The notes under the pieces were generated by a model. The model made no database searches and was not told the DNA's origin. It saw only the letters and a program-made list of their open reading frames with translations. Shown piece by piece: positions 1-7,489 of a stretch of DNA of 64,000 bases; the stretch's first letter is position 1, and every line of letters starts with the position of its first letter. The position numbers were made by a program, and so were the translations under genes. Source of the DNA: Mangrovimonas sp. YM274 (lineage in GTDB: Bacteria; Bacteroidota; Bacteroidia; Flavobacteriales; Flavobacteriaceae); NCBI RefSeq assembly GCF_030908385.1, contig NZ_CP133091.1, forward strand, positions 2,280,128-2,344,127, in the 5' to 3' direction.

Positions 1-766
1 GATACGCACTTCCACAACGGGAGACCTTATGGTAATGATCCAGTTCTTTAAGGAAGATAAAGCAAAACGAGAATTATTACTGGATCATTTGGCTGAAACC
101 TTCCCTGAAATTTCCTCTTTGCAATACGTTATCAACGGAAAAGCAAATGACACCATTTATGATCAGGAGGTGATTTGCTACAAAGGAGACAACCATATTT
201 TTGAACAGATGGAAGACCTAAGGTTCAAAATCAATGCAAAATCCTTTTACCAAACCAATTCCAAACAAGCCTATGAACTCTACAAAATTGCACGTGATTT
301 TGCCGATTTAAAAGGAGACGAATTGGTATACGATTTGTATACAGGAACAGGTACCATTGCGCAATTTGTAGCAAAAAAAGCCAAAAAGGTAGTCGGTGTA
401 GAAGCCGTTCCAGATGCTATTACCGCTGCCAAGGAAAATGCACAATTAAACGGTATTGATAACGTTGACTTCTATGTGGGTGATATGAAAAATGTATTCA
501 ACGATGCCTTCATTAGCCAGCATGGACATCCAGATGTCATTATTACAGATCCACCTCGTGACGGTATGCACAAGGATGTGGTTCAGCAAATATTGAATAT
601 TGCTCCAGAAAAAGTTGTTTATGTAAGCTGTAACAGTGCAACTCAAGCCAGAGATTTGGCACTTATGGATGACGCTTACAAAGTTACCAAAGTACAAGCT
701 GTAGACATGTTCCCGCAAACCTACCATGTAGAAAATGTTGTACTTTTAGAACGTCGAAACCTCTAA
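1..766 (+). CDS. rlmD: 23S rRNA (uracil-5-)-methyltransferase RlmD/TrmA family, 5' end cut by window
   Basis: C-terminal part of a class I SAM-dependent m5U RNA methyltransferase. The reading frame is open from base 2, ahead of the first Met at 29, and reads a typical family segment (TTGDLMVMIQF), so the true start lies upstream of the window. Visible motifs, numbered from that Met: FYQTN (about 73-77), the SAM-binding motif DLYTGTGTIAQ (about 101-111), DPPRDG (about 174-179), and YVSCNSAT carrying the catalytic Cys of this family. By family, the enzyme methylates U1939 (or a related uridine) of 23S rRNA; the choice between RlmD, RlmCD and TrmA cannot be settled from this fragment. Two envelope-protein genes follow on the same strand after a 34-base gap. 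Confidence 0.9.
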   Translation, partial: IRTSTTGDLMVMIQFFKEDKAKRELLLDHLAETFPEISSLQYVINGKANDTIYDQEVICYKGDNHIFEQMEDLRFKINAKSFYQTNSKQAYELYKIARDFADLKGDELVYDLYTGTGTIAQFVAKKAKKVVGVEAVPDAITAAKENAQLNGIDNVDFYVGDMKNVFNDAFISQHGHPDVIITDPPRDGMHKDVVQQILNIAPEKVVYVSCNSATQARDLALMDDAYKVTKVQAVDMFPQTYHVENVVLLERRNL

Positions 767-800
767 AGAACCCAATGTCTGCTAATCAGAAAATCTAATT

Positions 801-1334
801 ATGGTAAGATATTTAAAAATTATATGTCCACTTTTAGCACTCCTGGGATACCTTGTTTTAGGATGCGAAAAAGATGATATATGTGCTGAAACCACGGCTA
901 CCACTCCTCATTTAATTATTCGTTTTTACGACGTTAGCAATCCAACAAACACGCGTTCGGTTAGAAGACTTACCGTAAAAGGTGAAGGCATAGATGAAGA
1001 AATAGTATCCAATGTTGACACGGACTCCATTGTACTACCCTTAAATTTTCAGGATGAAGGTATTACAGCCATTTCTAGATTTGAATTGAAAAAGGATACC
1101 GATTACGACAGTGATGATAACGAAACCACTGTTTCCAATACCGATATTATTGAGGTAAACTATACTCCTGAATTTATCTATGTTTCCAGAGCTTGCGGCT
1201 ATAAAAGTATTTTTGCAGGTACCGAAATAGACGTAGATGAAACTAACGATGAGGATATTTGGATCATAAATGCCGTAACAGCTAACACAACCATAGAAAA
1301 TGAAACAGCAGCACACATCAACATTTATCATTAA
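801..1334 (+). CDS. DUF6452 family lipoprotein
   Basis: 177-residue predicted lipoprotein of a Bacteroidota-restricted family of unknown function that commonly sits next to rlmD in Flavobacteria. A hydrophobic N-terminus ends in a lipobox LVLGC with the lipidated Cys at residue 22. The mature start is C-E-K-D-D, which resembles the lipoprotein export signal described in Capnocytophaga and Flavobacterium (acidic/Lys residues straight after the Cys), so surface exposure is possible. The rest is rich in beta-strand-like segments and contains a TVKGEG-type core. Its last 35 bases overlap the start of the next gene, so the two are probably co-translated. Family assignment is from overall pattern and context. 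Confidence 0.75.
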   Translation: MVRYLKIICPLLALLGYLVLGCEKDDICAETTATTPHLIIRFYDVSNPTNTRSVRRLTVKGEGIDEEIVSNVDTDSIVLPLNFQDEGITAISRFELKKDTDYDSDDNETTVSNTDIIEVNYTPEFIYVSRACGYKSIFAGTEIDVDETNDEDIWIINAVTANTTIENETAAHINIYH

Positions 1335-2046
1335 AATATTGGTATTGCTGTTGTTCCCTTTAATGTCGGCAGCTCAGCAAGAAATTGATTCCGAAAGTAG
1401 TGACACCCTAGTCTACAAACAAAAATACGGCTTACGTATTGGGGCCGATATCAGTAAACCCATCCGCAGTTTTATTGACGATGACTATTCTGGATTTGAG
1501 ATTGTTGCCGATTATCGCCTTACACAAAAATTATATTTGGCAGGCGAATTAGGTACAGAAGAAAAAGATAGCAGAACAGATTTCTTGGATGTAACCACCA
1601 AAGGAAGTTATTTTAAGGCTGGTGTAGACTACAATATGTACACCAACTGGCTGGACATGCAAAATATGATTTATGCAGGTTTCAGAGTTGGAGCCAGCAC
1701 TTTTAGCCATACAGTAAACAACTACACTATTTACAATACAGATCAATATTGGAACAACCAGTACAGTAGTACTGTTGGTCAAGAATACGATGGTCTTTCG
1801 GCTATTTGGGGAGAACTTATAATAGGTATTAAAGCAGAAACCTTTAAAAACTTGTTTATTGGCATTAATGCGCAATTAAAAGGACGCATTACGGAAACCG
1901 AACCAGACAATTTTGAAAACATATACATCCCTGGTTTCAATAGGACCTATGATAGTGGTAAGTTTGGAATGGGCTTTGGTTATTCCATCTCCTATCTTGT
2001 ACCTATCTTCAAAAAAGATAAAAAAGTAATTCAGGAAGAGGAATAA
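1300..2046 (+). CDS. DUF6048 family outer-membrane protein
   Basis: 248-residue secreted protein, probably a small outer-membrane beta-barrel. The N-terminus (KILVLLLFPLMSAAQQ) is a signal peptide with a cut near A-Q. The body has alternating aromatic/polar strands (YGLRIGADISKPI, YKAGVDYNMY) and ends with a strand-like segment before a charged tail. The start at 1300 lies inside the upstream lipoprotein gene (35-base overlap); it is favoured because moving downstream would delete the signal peptide. The pair with the DUF6452 lipoprotein is conserved in Flavobacteria and suggests a lipoprotein-barrel partnership, which is inference. A clear terminator follows at 2072. Confidence 0.75.
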   Translation: MKQQHTSTFIIKILVLLLFPLMSAAQQEIDSESSDTLVYKQKYGLRIGADISKPIRSFIDDDYSGFEIVADYRLTQKLYLAGELGTEEKDSRTDFLDVTTKGSYFKAGVDYNMYTNWLDMQNMIYAGFRVGASTFSHTVNNYTIYNTDQYWNNQYSSTVGQEYDGLSAIWGELIIGIKAETFKNLFIGINAQLKGRITETEPDNFENIYIPGFNRTYDSGKFGMGFGYSISYLVPIFKKDKKVIQEEE

Positions 2047-2071
2047 ACTTTCTTTACATATATTCTATAAT

Positions 2072-2100
2072 AAGAGGGCCTATTGGGCCCTCTTTACTTT
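2072..2100 (+). terminator. Rho-independent terminator after DUF6048 gene
   Basis: Perfect 9-bp stem AAGAGGGCC / GGCCCTCTT with loop TATTG, followed by a T-rich stretch (TTTACTTTTT). It closes the rlmD-DUF6452-DUF6048 unit. Confidence 0.85.
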
Positions 2101-2172
2101 TTATTTCCACAAAAACCCAACAAACCAAAACTTTAAAAAACTACAAAACAATTACTTATATTAAAAAATCAC

Positions 2173-2180
2173 TATCTTTA
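2173..2180 (+). promoter_or_regulatory. Candidate -7 box TATCTTTA
   Basis: TATCTTTA matches the Bacteroidota -7 element TAnnTTTG at all but the last base. It sits 31 bases before the SYLF gene start, after the preceding terminator. No clear -33 TTG is seen. Near-identical boxes precede 34086, 35465 and 47221. Confidence 0.4.
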
Positions 2181-2211
2181 GAAATCATATTTTTAACCAA
2201 ACACCACCATT

Positions 2212-2745
2212 ATGAAACAGTTAAAAGAATTAGTTTTCGTTTTTGTACTAAGCATGTTTACTATTTCTGCCTACTCCCAAACGGAGAAAGACAGAAAAAT
2301 TATTATCGATGCTGAACAGGCTAAAATTGAAATGGTAGAACATTCTCCAGATTTAAAGAAGTATTTTGAAAAATCTGCCGGTTACGTAATCTTTCCAAAT
2401 GTTGGAAAAGGAGGACTTATTGTTGGAGGTGCTTCCGGAAATGGCGTTTTGTATGTGTCTGGTGTGGCACAAGGAATGGCCAGTGTAAAAGAAATTAATA
2501 TTGGAGCCCAAATTGGAGGACAGGCCCTTATTGAAATCATCTTTTTTGAAACCGCCGATGCTCTGGATGAATTCAAGAAAGGTGACTTTAAATTTGACGC
2601 CGGAATTTCTGCAACAGCCTTAACCATGGGGCAGTCACTAGATGCCAAATACACCGATGGGGTTGCTGTATTCACCCACACCAAAGGTGGTTTAATGGCG
2701 GAAGTATCCGTTGGAGGCCAAGTATTCCATTACAAGCCTTTTTAG
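2212..2745 (+). CDS. Secreted SYLF-domain (lipid-binding YSC84-like) protein
   Basis: 177-residue exported protein with a signal peptide (cut near AYSQ, residue 23) followed by one SYLF domain: AGYVIFPNVGKGGLIVGGASG at residues about 57-77 and the Gly-rich strands after it. SYLF domains bind phosphoinositides in eukaryotes. The bacterial secreted forms are of unclear function, and an envelope lipid-binding role is inference. The length is that of the one-domain bacterial family. Monocistronic between two terminators. Confidence 0.85.
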   Translation: MKQLKELVFVFVLSMFTISAYSQTEKDRKIIIDAEQAKIEMVEHSPDLKKYFEKSAGYVIFPNVGKGGLIVGGASGNGVLYVSGVAQGMASVKEINIGAQIGGQALIEIIFFETADALDEFKKGDFKFDAGISATALTMGQSLDAKYTDGVAVFTHTKGGLMAEVSVGGQVFHYKPF

Positions 2746-2757
2746 AAATTAAATCAT

Positions 2758-2789
2758 AAAAAAGCGTTTCAATTCTGAAACGCTTTTTT
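2758..2789. terminator. Bidirectional terminator between convergent genes
   Basis: Stem GCGTTTCA (2764-2771) / TGAAACGC (2776-2783), loop ATTC, flanked by A6 on the left and T6 on the right, so it works on both strands. It separates the SYLF gene (plus) from the RlmL-like gene (minus). Confidence 0.85.
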
Positions 2790-2810
2790 ATGCTATATCT
2801 ATTGTGTCTT

Positions 2811-3968
2811 TTAAGACATGTACTTTCCTTTCTTACTGCCCTCGTACATAACATATTTCACCAACTTAGACTCCAACTTAGCATTGTACAATTGGATTTT
2901 TCTGGAAGGTCTTAACCCAACAAATTTCAAGGCCTCTAAATTAGATGTAATAAACCAAGCGTCTGTTCCCGGATAACCTTGTTTTAAAGTATCTCCTATA
3001 GACTTATAAAAACTTTCCATTTCTATATCCAAACGCTCCCCATATGGCGGGTTAAACAACATATGCAATTTCTCATTCCCTGCCTTTTGGGTTTTAAAGA
3101 AATCTTCATGTTTTATGGTTATAAACTCTTCCAAATGCGCGTTTTTCACATTGTCCTTAGCTTTATTTACAGCGCTTGGCGATTTATCGTAACCTATAAT
3201 TTTATGATGAAAATCACGCGTTTTTTTCAGCAAGGATTCTTCAATGGTTTCAAATAAATCTACATCCCAATCCTGCCAACGCTCAAAAGCAAATTCCTTG
3301 CGCATTAAGTTTGGAGGAATATTACAGGCTATCATAGCTGCTTCAATCAAAACAGTACCACTACCACACATAGGGTCCATAAAATCGGACTGTCCATCCC
3401 AACCGGACAACATTACCAAACCAGCCGCAAGCACTTCGTTAATTGGGGCAATATTAGTAGCTGTCTTATACCCTCTTCTATGCAAAGATTCCCCCGAAGT
3501 ATCTAAAGATATGGTGCATTGCTGACGATCGATATGTACGTTGATTTTTAAATCAGGAAACCGCAAATCCACGCTAGGGCGATGACCTGTAGTATTTCTA
3601 AATTTATCCACAATGGCATCCTTGGTTTTAAGGGCGATATATTTGGAATGCGTAAACATTTTGGAATGCACGGTAGCATCAATGGCTAAAGATCCCGTAG
3701 CCTTCATATAATCCTCCCAAGGCATTTGGTAGACCTTATCATATAAATCCTGCTCACTTACAACCCTAAACGACTTGATAGGCTTCAAGATTTTGATGGC
3801 GGTACGCAAAGCCAAATTAGCTTTATACATAAAACCCTTATCCCCAACAAAACTAACATTCCGAACACCTGGCTTCACATCTTGTGCTCCAAGTTGGGTC
3901 AATTCCTTAGCAAGAAGTTCTTCAAAGCCAAATAAGGTCTTGGCCACCATCTTAAAATTATTCTCCAT
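2811..3968 (-). CDS. THUMP-domain class I rRNA methyltransferase, RlmL-like (m2G)
   Basis: 385-residue RNA guanine-N2 methyltransferase corresponding to the N-terminal (RlmL) half of E. coli RlmKL; the RlmK half is absent, which is usual in Bacteroidota. An N-terminal ferredoxin-like/THUMP RNA-binding part covers about residues 1-165. The catalytic Rossmann fold follows, with DPMCGSGT (198-205, SAM site) and NPPY (306-309, the amino-methyltransferase motif). Expected target is G2445 of 23S rRNA by family; the substrate is not proven here. It diverges from the methyltransferase at 4092 across a palindrome-rich intergenic region. Confidence 0.88.
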   Translation of the reverse strand: MENNFKMVAKTLFGFEELLAKELTQLGAQDVKPGVRNVSFVGDKGFMYKANLALRTAIKILKPIKSFRVVSEQDLYDKVYQMPWEDYMKATGSLAIDATVHSKMFTHSKYIALKTKDAIVDKFRNTTGHRPSVDLRFPDLKINVHIDRQQCTISLDTSGESLHRRGYKTATNIAPINEVLAAGLVMLSGWDGQSDFMDPMCGSGTVLIEAAMIACNIPPNLMRKEFAFERWQDWDVDLFETIEESLLKKTRDFHHKIIGYDKSPSAVNKAKDNVKNAHLEEFITIKHEDFFKTQKAGNEKLHMLFNPPYGERLDIEMESFYKSIGDTLKQGYPGTDAWFITSNLEALKFVGLRPSRKIQLYNAKLESKLVKYVMYEGSKKGKYMS

Positions 3969-3988
3969 AGTTTACTCCAAATAGATTG

Positions 3989-4007
3989 CAAAAATAAAGT
4001 ATTTTTG
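3989..4007. promoter_or_regulatory. Back-to-back divergent -7 boxes forming a palindrome
   Basis: CAAAAATA-AAG-TATTTTTG. The right half is TAttTTTG on the plus strand (4000-4007) and the left half is the same box on the minus strand (3989-3996), separated by 3 bases. Each points at one of the divergent genes (start at 3968 minus, 4092 plus). No good -33 TTG at 17-23 bases is visible for either. Confidence 0.5.
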
Positions 4008-4011
4008 TGGC

Positions 4012-4028
4012 ACATAATAGTATTATGT
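4012..4028. repeat. Inverted repeat, 8-bp arms, in divergent promoter region
   Basis: ACATAATA-G-TATTATGT is a perfect inverted repeat 4 bases beyond the palindromic -7 boxes. Its size and place suit an operator for a dimeric regulator. No T-run follows, so it is not an obvious terminator. Confidence 0.5.
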
Positions 4029-4091
4029 CAATAGGTTGAAACCACAATCAACCAAGGCAACATAAAATGTTCCTTTTCTCTTGAATTATTT

Positions 4092-4823
4092 ATGACAAAA
4101 GACACAACACAATGGTATGCGTCATGGTTTGACACTCCTTTTTACCATATTTTATATAAAGACAGAAACCATCATGAAGCACAGCGCTTTATGGATAATC
4201 TCACCAAGTACCTTAGCCTTTCTCCCGATTCCAAAATTTTGGATTTAGCTTGCGGAAGAGGTCGCCACTCTAGGTATTTAAATTCATTGGGATACCGTGT
4301 TACCGGGGTGGACATTTCAAAAAACAACATTGCCCATGCCAAACAATTTGAAACCGAAAAGCTACATTTTGAGGTCCACGACATGTCTGCTACCTATAAT
4401 GATGAATTTGATGCTGTACTGAATCTGTTTACCAGCTTTGGATATTTTGATAACGATGCAAGTAATCTTGCAACCATTAATGCTATCAAGAACAATTTGA
4501 ATACCTATGGATTAGGCGTGATTGATTTTATGAACAGTGATTGGGTTATTGCAAACCTTATCCCCGAAGAAACCAAAACTTTGGAAGGCATTAATTTTCA
4601 TCTTAAGCGGTACGTAAAAGACGGCTATATTTTTAAGGATATCTCGTTTGCTCATAATGGTCAGGACTACAACTTTCAGGAACGGGTAAAGGCGTTTTCT
4701 CTGGAAGATTTTGAAGCCCTTTTTGAAAAAGCAGGTGTGTATATGTTGGATGTTTTTGGCGATTACAACCTGCGAAAATTCTACAAAGGCACATCTGAAC
4801 GTTTAATAATGATTTTTAAATAA
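4092..4823 (+). CDS. Class I SAM-dependent methyltransferase, substrate unknown
   Basis: 243-residue soluble methyltransferase of the Methyltransf_25/UbiE-like type. SAM motif I is ILDLACGRGRHS (49-60), followed by an acidic end of strand 2 (VTGVDIS, about 74-80) and the motif FDAVLNLFTSFGYF after strand 4. The sequence carries no RNA-binding domain, and small-molecule or lipid substrates are both possible. It begins a plus-strand run with a ZIP transporter (15 bases downstream of its stop) and DUF4268. Confidence 0.8.
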   Translation: MTKDTTQWYASWFDTPFYHILYKDRNHHEAQRFMDNLTKYLSLSPDSKILDLACGRGRHSRYLNSLGYRVTGVDISKNNIAHAKQFETEKLHFEVHDMSATYNDEFDAVLNLFTSFGYFDNDASNLATINAIKNNLNTYGLGVIDFMNSDWVIANLIPEETKTLEGINFHLKRYVKDGYIFKDISFAHNGQDYNFQERVKAFSLEDFEALFEKAGVYMLDVFGDYNLRKFYKGTSERLIMIFK

Positions 4824-4838
4824 TTGTATCTTGGTAAT

Positions 4839-5516
4839 ATGATGTATCAATATCTCTTACCCATAATTGCCGTACTCTTTGGGATTACATTTGTAGTTTT
4901 CACCAATAAAAGCAATACTCTTAACACTAAGTTATTATTGGCTTTTAGTGGAGCCTTCTTATTGGCATTGACCCTTTTTGAACTTCTCCCAGAAGTGTAT
5001 GAACATTTGGAAGCTAAACAAACTGGGCTTTTTATAATGTTCGGGATTTTGTTTCAGGTTATCTTGGAGTTCTTTTCAAAAGGTGCCGAACATGGGCATG
5101 TACATGTCCATAAGCATAACCAGAGTTTTCCTTGGGCCTTGTTTGTAAGCTTATGTATTCATAGCTTTTTTGAAGGGTTTCCAATACATGAGCACAATGA
5201 TATGGTTTATGGAATTTTGGTACACAAAATCCCAATTGCCATTGTTATTACTGGATTTTTATTGCATTCGCACTTTAGTAAACTTCAAATTATAGCATTC
5301 CTATCCATTTTCGCCATCATGACACCTTTGGGAACTTTATTATCTCAAAGCTGGTTATTGATTACAGATTATATCACGATGATTAATGCTGTTGTAATAG
5401 GAATATTTTTCCATATTTCAACCACCATTTTATTTGAAAGTGAGGAAGGCCACAAATTTAGCGTTACCAAACTATTCGCTATCTTGTTGGGAATTGCTAT
5501 AGCCTACATGATTTAA
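4839..5516 (+). CDS. ZIP family divalent metal transporter
   Basis: 225-residue inner-membrane protein with about 7-8 transmembrane helices. A His-rich cytoplasmic loop (HGHVHVHKH, about residues 84-92) lies between TM3 and TM4. The metal-path signatures are HSFFEG in TM4 and HKIPIA in TM5, as in ZIP zinc/iron importers. The start is taken at ATG 4839 rather than the in-frame TTG directly after the upstream stop, since the helix begins right after it. Probably co-transcribed with the methyltransferase before it. Zn2+ import is the family expectation; selectivity is not shown. Confidence 0.85.
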   Translation: MMYQYLLPIIAVLFGITFVVFTNKSNTLNTKLLLAFSGAFLLALTLFELLPEVYEHLEAKQTGLFIMFGILFQVILEFFSKGAEHGHVHVHKHNQSFPWALFVSLCIHSFFEGFPIHEHNDMVYGILVHKIPIAIVITGFLLHSHFSKLQIIAFLSIFAIMTPLGTLLSQSWLLITDYITMINAVVIGIFFHISTTILFESEEGHKFSVTKLFAILLGIAIAYMI

Positions 5517-5539
5517 CTCATCAGAAACCATCAAGACAC

Positions 5540-5971
5540 ATGTTCAGTAAAGAAGAATCACGATTATTACGACAAGAGTTTTGGACCAGTTTTGGAAAAT
5601 CCTTTCCAAGAAAATGGATTCTATACGATACCAAGATCAAGGAATTCAGTTTTAAATTTCATTTTGACACCAAAAAGGCTTTGGTAGCTCTGGATGTTGA
5701 AGGCGATTTGGAAAACCGAATTACCTATTGGGGCCAATTGGAATCCTTAAAAACCATTTTATTGGAAGACTATTTACCCGAAGCTATTTTTGAAGAGGAA
5801 CACCTATTGGAAAATGGTAAGGAGATTTCCAGAATTTACGTCCCTTTAGAACAAAAAGTATCCATTCACAACAAAAACACTTGGCAGGAAGTCATGGTAT
5901 TTTTCAATACCACCATGGATCGATTTGAAACGTTTTTTGAAGATTTCAAGGATGTTATTAAGTTGGATTAA
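5540..5971 (+). CDS. DUF4268 domain-containing protein
   Basis: 143-residue soluble acidic protein matching the DUF4268 family of Bacteroidota (opening FSKEESRLLRQEFW, conserved WILYDTKIKEF and YWGQLESLKTILL). No catalytic motif is evident. In other bacteria the domain can occur at the end of larger restriction-like proteins; here it stands alone. It lies 23 bases after the ZIP gene, and its stop overlaps the convergent PAQR gene by 4 bases, leaving no room for a separate terminator. Confidence 0.75.
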   Translation: MFSKEESRLLRQEFWTSFGKSFPRKWILYDTKIKEFSFKFHFDTKKALVALDVEGDLENRITYWGQLESLKTILLEDYLPEAIFEEEHLLENGKEISRIYVPLEQKVSIHNKNTWQEVMVFFNTTMDRFETFFEDFKDVIKLD

Positions 5972-6594
5972 ATCACATATAGAAAAATCATAAAAAAATG
6001 GCTAATGGCACCGGCCAATACAAAAAGGTGCCAAATTACGTGGTTGTAGGGTATCCGTTCAATGGCATAAAAAATGATACCCAAAGTATAAAAAAGCCCA
6101 CCAGCAAACAGCAATGTCAAACCGCCACTAGATACTTGTTCGGCTAAAGCTGAAAAGTCAAAAACAATCAACCAGCCCATCACTAAATAAAGAATTACCG
6201 AAAAGACTTCAAAGCGGCCGGTAAAAAACAATTTCAAAAAGACACCAAAAGCCGCAATTCCCCAAACCACCCAAAATAGAGGCCATCCCAAACTATGTGG
6301 CAAGGCAATTAAAAGCACAGGTGTATAGGTTCCTGCAATAAGCAAATAGATACTTATATGATCCATAATCCTAAAATAGTGCTTCTTCTGTTCTTCTTTG
6401 ATACCATGATAAAAGGTAGAAGCTAAAAACAGGACAATAATGGAAATACCATAAATCACCACACTAAAGAGTCCCCAAGGAATACTGGAACTACAAAAAG
6501 TTATCAGTAGCACAAGACCAACAATACCCAAAACAGCTCCCAGAGCATGGCTACTGGCATTTAATTGTTCTTCAAAAGGAGTTTGTTTGCGCAT
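5968..6594 (-). CDS. trhA: PAQR / hemolysin III family membrane protein (TrhA-like)
   Basis: 208-residue protein with seven predicted transmembrane helices. It carries the family's metal-binding pattern: SSHALGA in TM1, FYHGI at the end of TM2 followed by RIMDHISIY, and HVIWHLFVLAGAISHFF near the C-terminus (His pairs that bind zinc in PAQR proteins). Bacterial members are linked to membrane-lipid homeostasis; the old hemolysin name is not evidence of toxicity. It is 8 bases downstream of the DUF4294 gene on the same strand and is likely co-transcribed. Confidence 0.88.
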   Translation of the reverse strand: MRKQTPFEEQLNASSHALGAVLGIVGLVLLITFCSSSIPWGLFSVVIYGISIIVLFLASTFYHGIKEEQKKHYFRIMDHISIYLLIAGTYTPVLLIALPHSLGWPLFWVVWGIAAFGVFLKLFFTGRFEVFSVILYLVMGWLIVFDFSALAEQVSSGGLTLLFAGGLFYTLGIIFYAIERIPYNHVIWHLFVLAGAISHFFMIFLYVI

Positions 6595-6602
6595 AGAACC
6601 AT

Positions 6603-7280
6603 TTAATTTTTGATATTAGTCAAGGTCCACTTATCCGTTAAGTCGTAGTAATCAAAATCAATGGCGGGTTCTTGCCTTATAAGTTGTCCGTTTTGGAAGG
6701 CGCGCTCTAGAATATCTTCGATCAAATAATCTTCTTTTACATTCATGGGATCAAATTCTTCCTTTAGGGAAATATCAAACAGCCGTGCTGTATTTTGAAA
6801 CCAAAAGGCTCGCCAACTGTTTCTCAGCTCTTTTATTAAATCGAAAGTAGTACTTCCTGTTTGCCGATGGATAAGTTTCACTAAAATCTGACCTTCCGTC
6901 CGGGTTAGCTTTTTAAGTTCCGCTGAAAATTCATCCTCAATATAATGTTGTACTATTTTGGCATATTTTTTTTTATCCCGATTGTTGTCCAACTTTCCTA
7001 TTCGCTCATTGAGGGTTACCAAACGTTCCGCCGCCAATTTGGCATAAGGATAGACTTTTATGGTTTTACGTTTGAGAATTAAGTAACGTTTACGGGCATC
7101 CTTATCGTCAAACTTTAGTTTGTGCAGTAAAATAACCTCGTGTAAATCTATAGCCGTACGCGGAATGGAATCGCCTTCCACAATAATATAATCCACTTGG
7201 GTAGAATCTTGTTCAACAGGTTCTACTTGGGCCCATATGGCCAAGGGACAAATAACCAATATGTAGCAAAGCCACTTCAT
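6603..7280 (-). CDS. DUF4294 secreted protein
   Basis: 225-residue exported protein of a Bacteroidota family of unknown function. It has a signal peptide (WLCYILVICPLAIWAQ), then the conserved core with LHEVILL, and a Lys/Arg-rich segment RKRYLILKRKTIKVYPYAK. Start set at ATG 7280; an in-frame TTG two codons earlier is less likely. Its coding strand contains an A9 run (plus-strand T9 at 6966-6974) encoding three Lys codons. Periplasmic location is inferred from the signal peptide. Confidence 0.75.
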   Translation of the reverse strand: MKWLCYILVICPLAIWAQVEPVEQDSTQVDYIIVEGDSIPRTAIDLHEVILLHKLKFDDKDARKRYLILKRKTIKVYPYAKLAAERLVTLNERIGKLDNNRDKKKYAKIVQHYIEDEFSAELKKLTRTEGQILVKLIHRQTGSTTFDLIKELRNSWRAFWFQNTARLFDISLKEEFDPMNVKEDYLIEDILERAFQNGQLIRQEPAIDFDYYDLTDKWTLTNIKN

Positions 7281-7449
7281 AGACAATTTTTAAATCCAAA
7301 ACCATTCCAAATATAACAGAACATTCCACTTCTGATAAGTAATTCCTATTTGAATGGGTCTTAAATATTAGGGTAAAATTAATAATTTACAACCTCTAAA
7401 ACCTTAAAATACTATTAATATTATACAACAACTTATTATTCAATTCAAA

Positions 7450-7480
7450 AAAAAACCATAAGCAGTGCTTATGGTTTTTT
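7450..7480 (-). terminator. Terminator of the ABC-peptidase operon
   Basis: Stem of 13-14 bp, CCATAAGC/GCTTATGG plus flanking A/T tracts, with a 3-base loop. It is followed on the minus strand by a long T-run, just past the stop codon of the permease-peptidase gene. Confidence 0.85.
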
Positions 7481-7489
7481 ACAAAGCTT

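Noticed and set aside
1300-1334. 35-base overlap of DUF6452 and DUF6048 as a frameshift error
   Set aside because: Both frames are intact with a lipobox and a signal peptide respectively, as expected of two real genes.
6966-6974. A9 run (T9 on plus strand) inside the DUF4294 gene as another slippage site
   Set aside because: It encodes three Lys in frame, and a one-base insertion meets no immediate stop. There is no domain boundary or known frameshifted relative; I treat it as AT-rich background.
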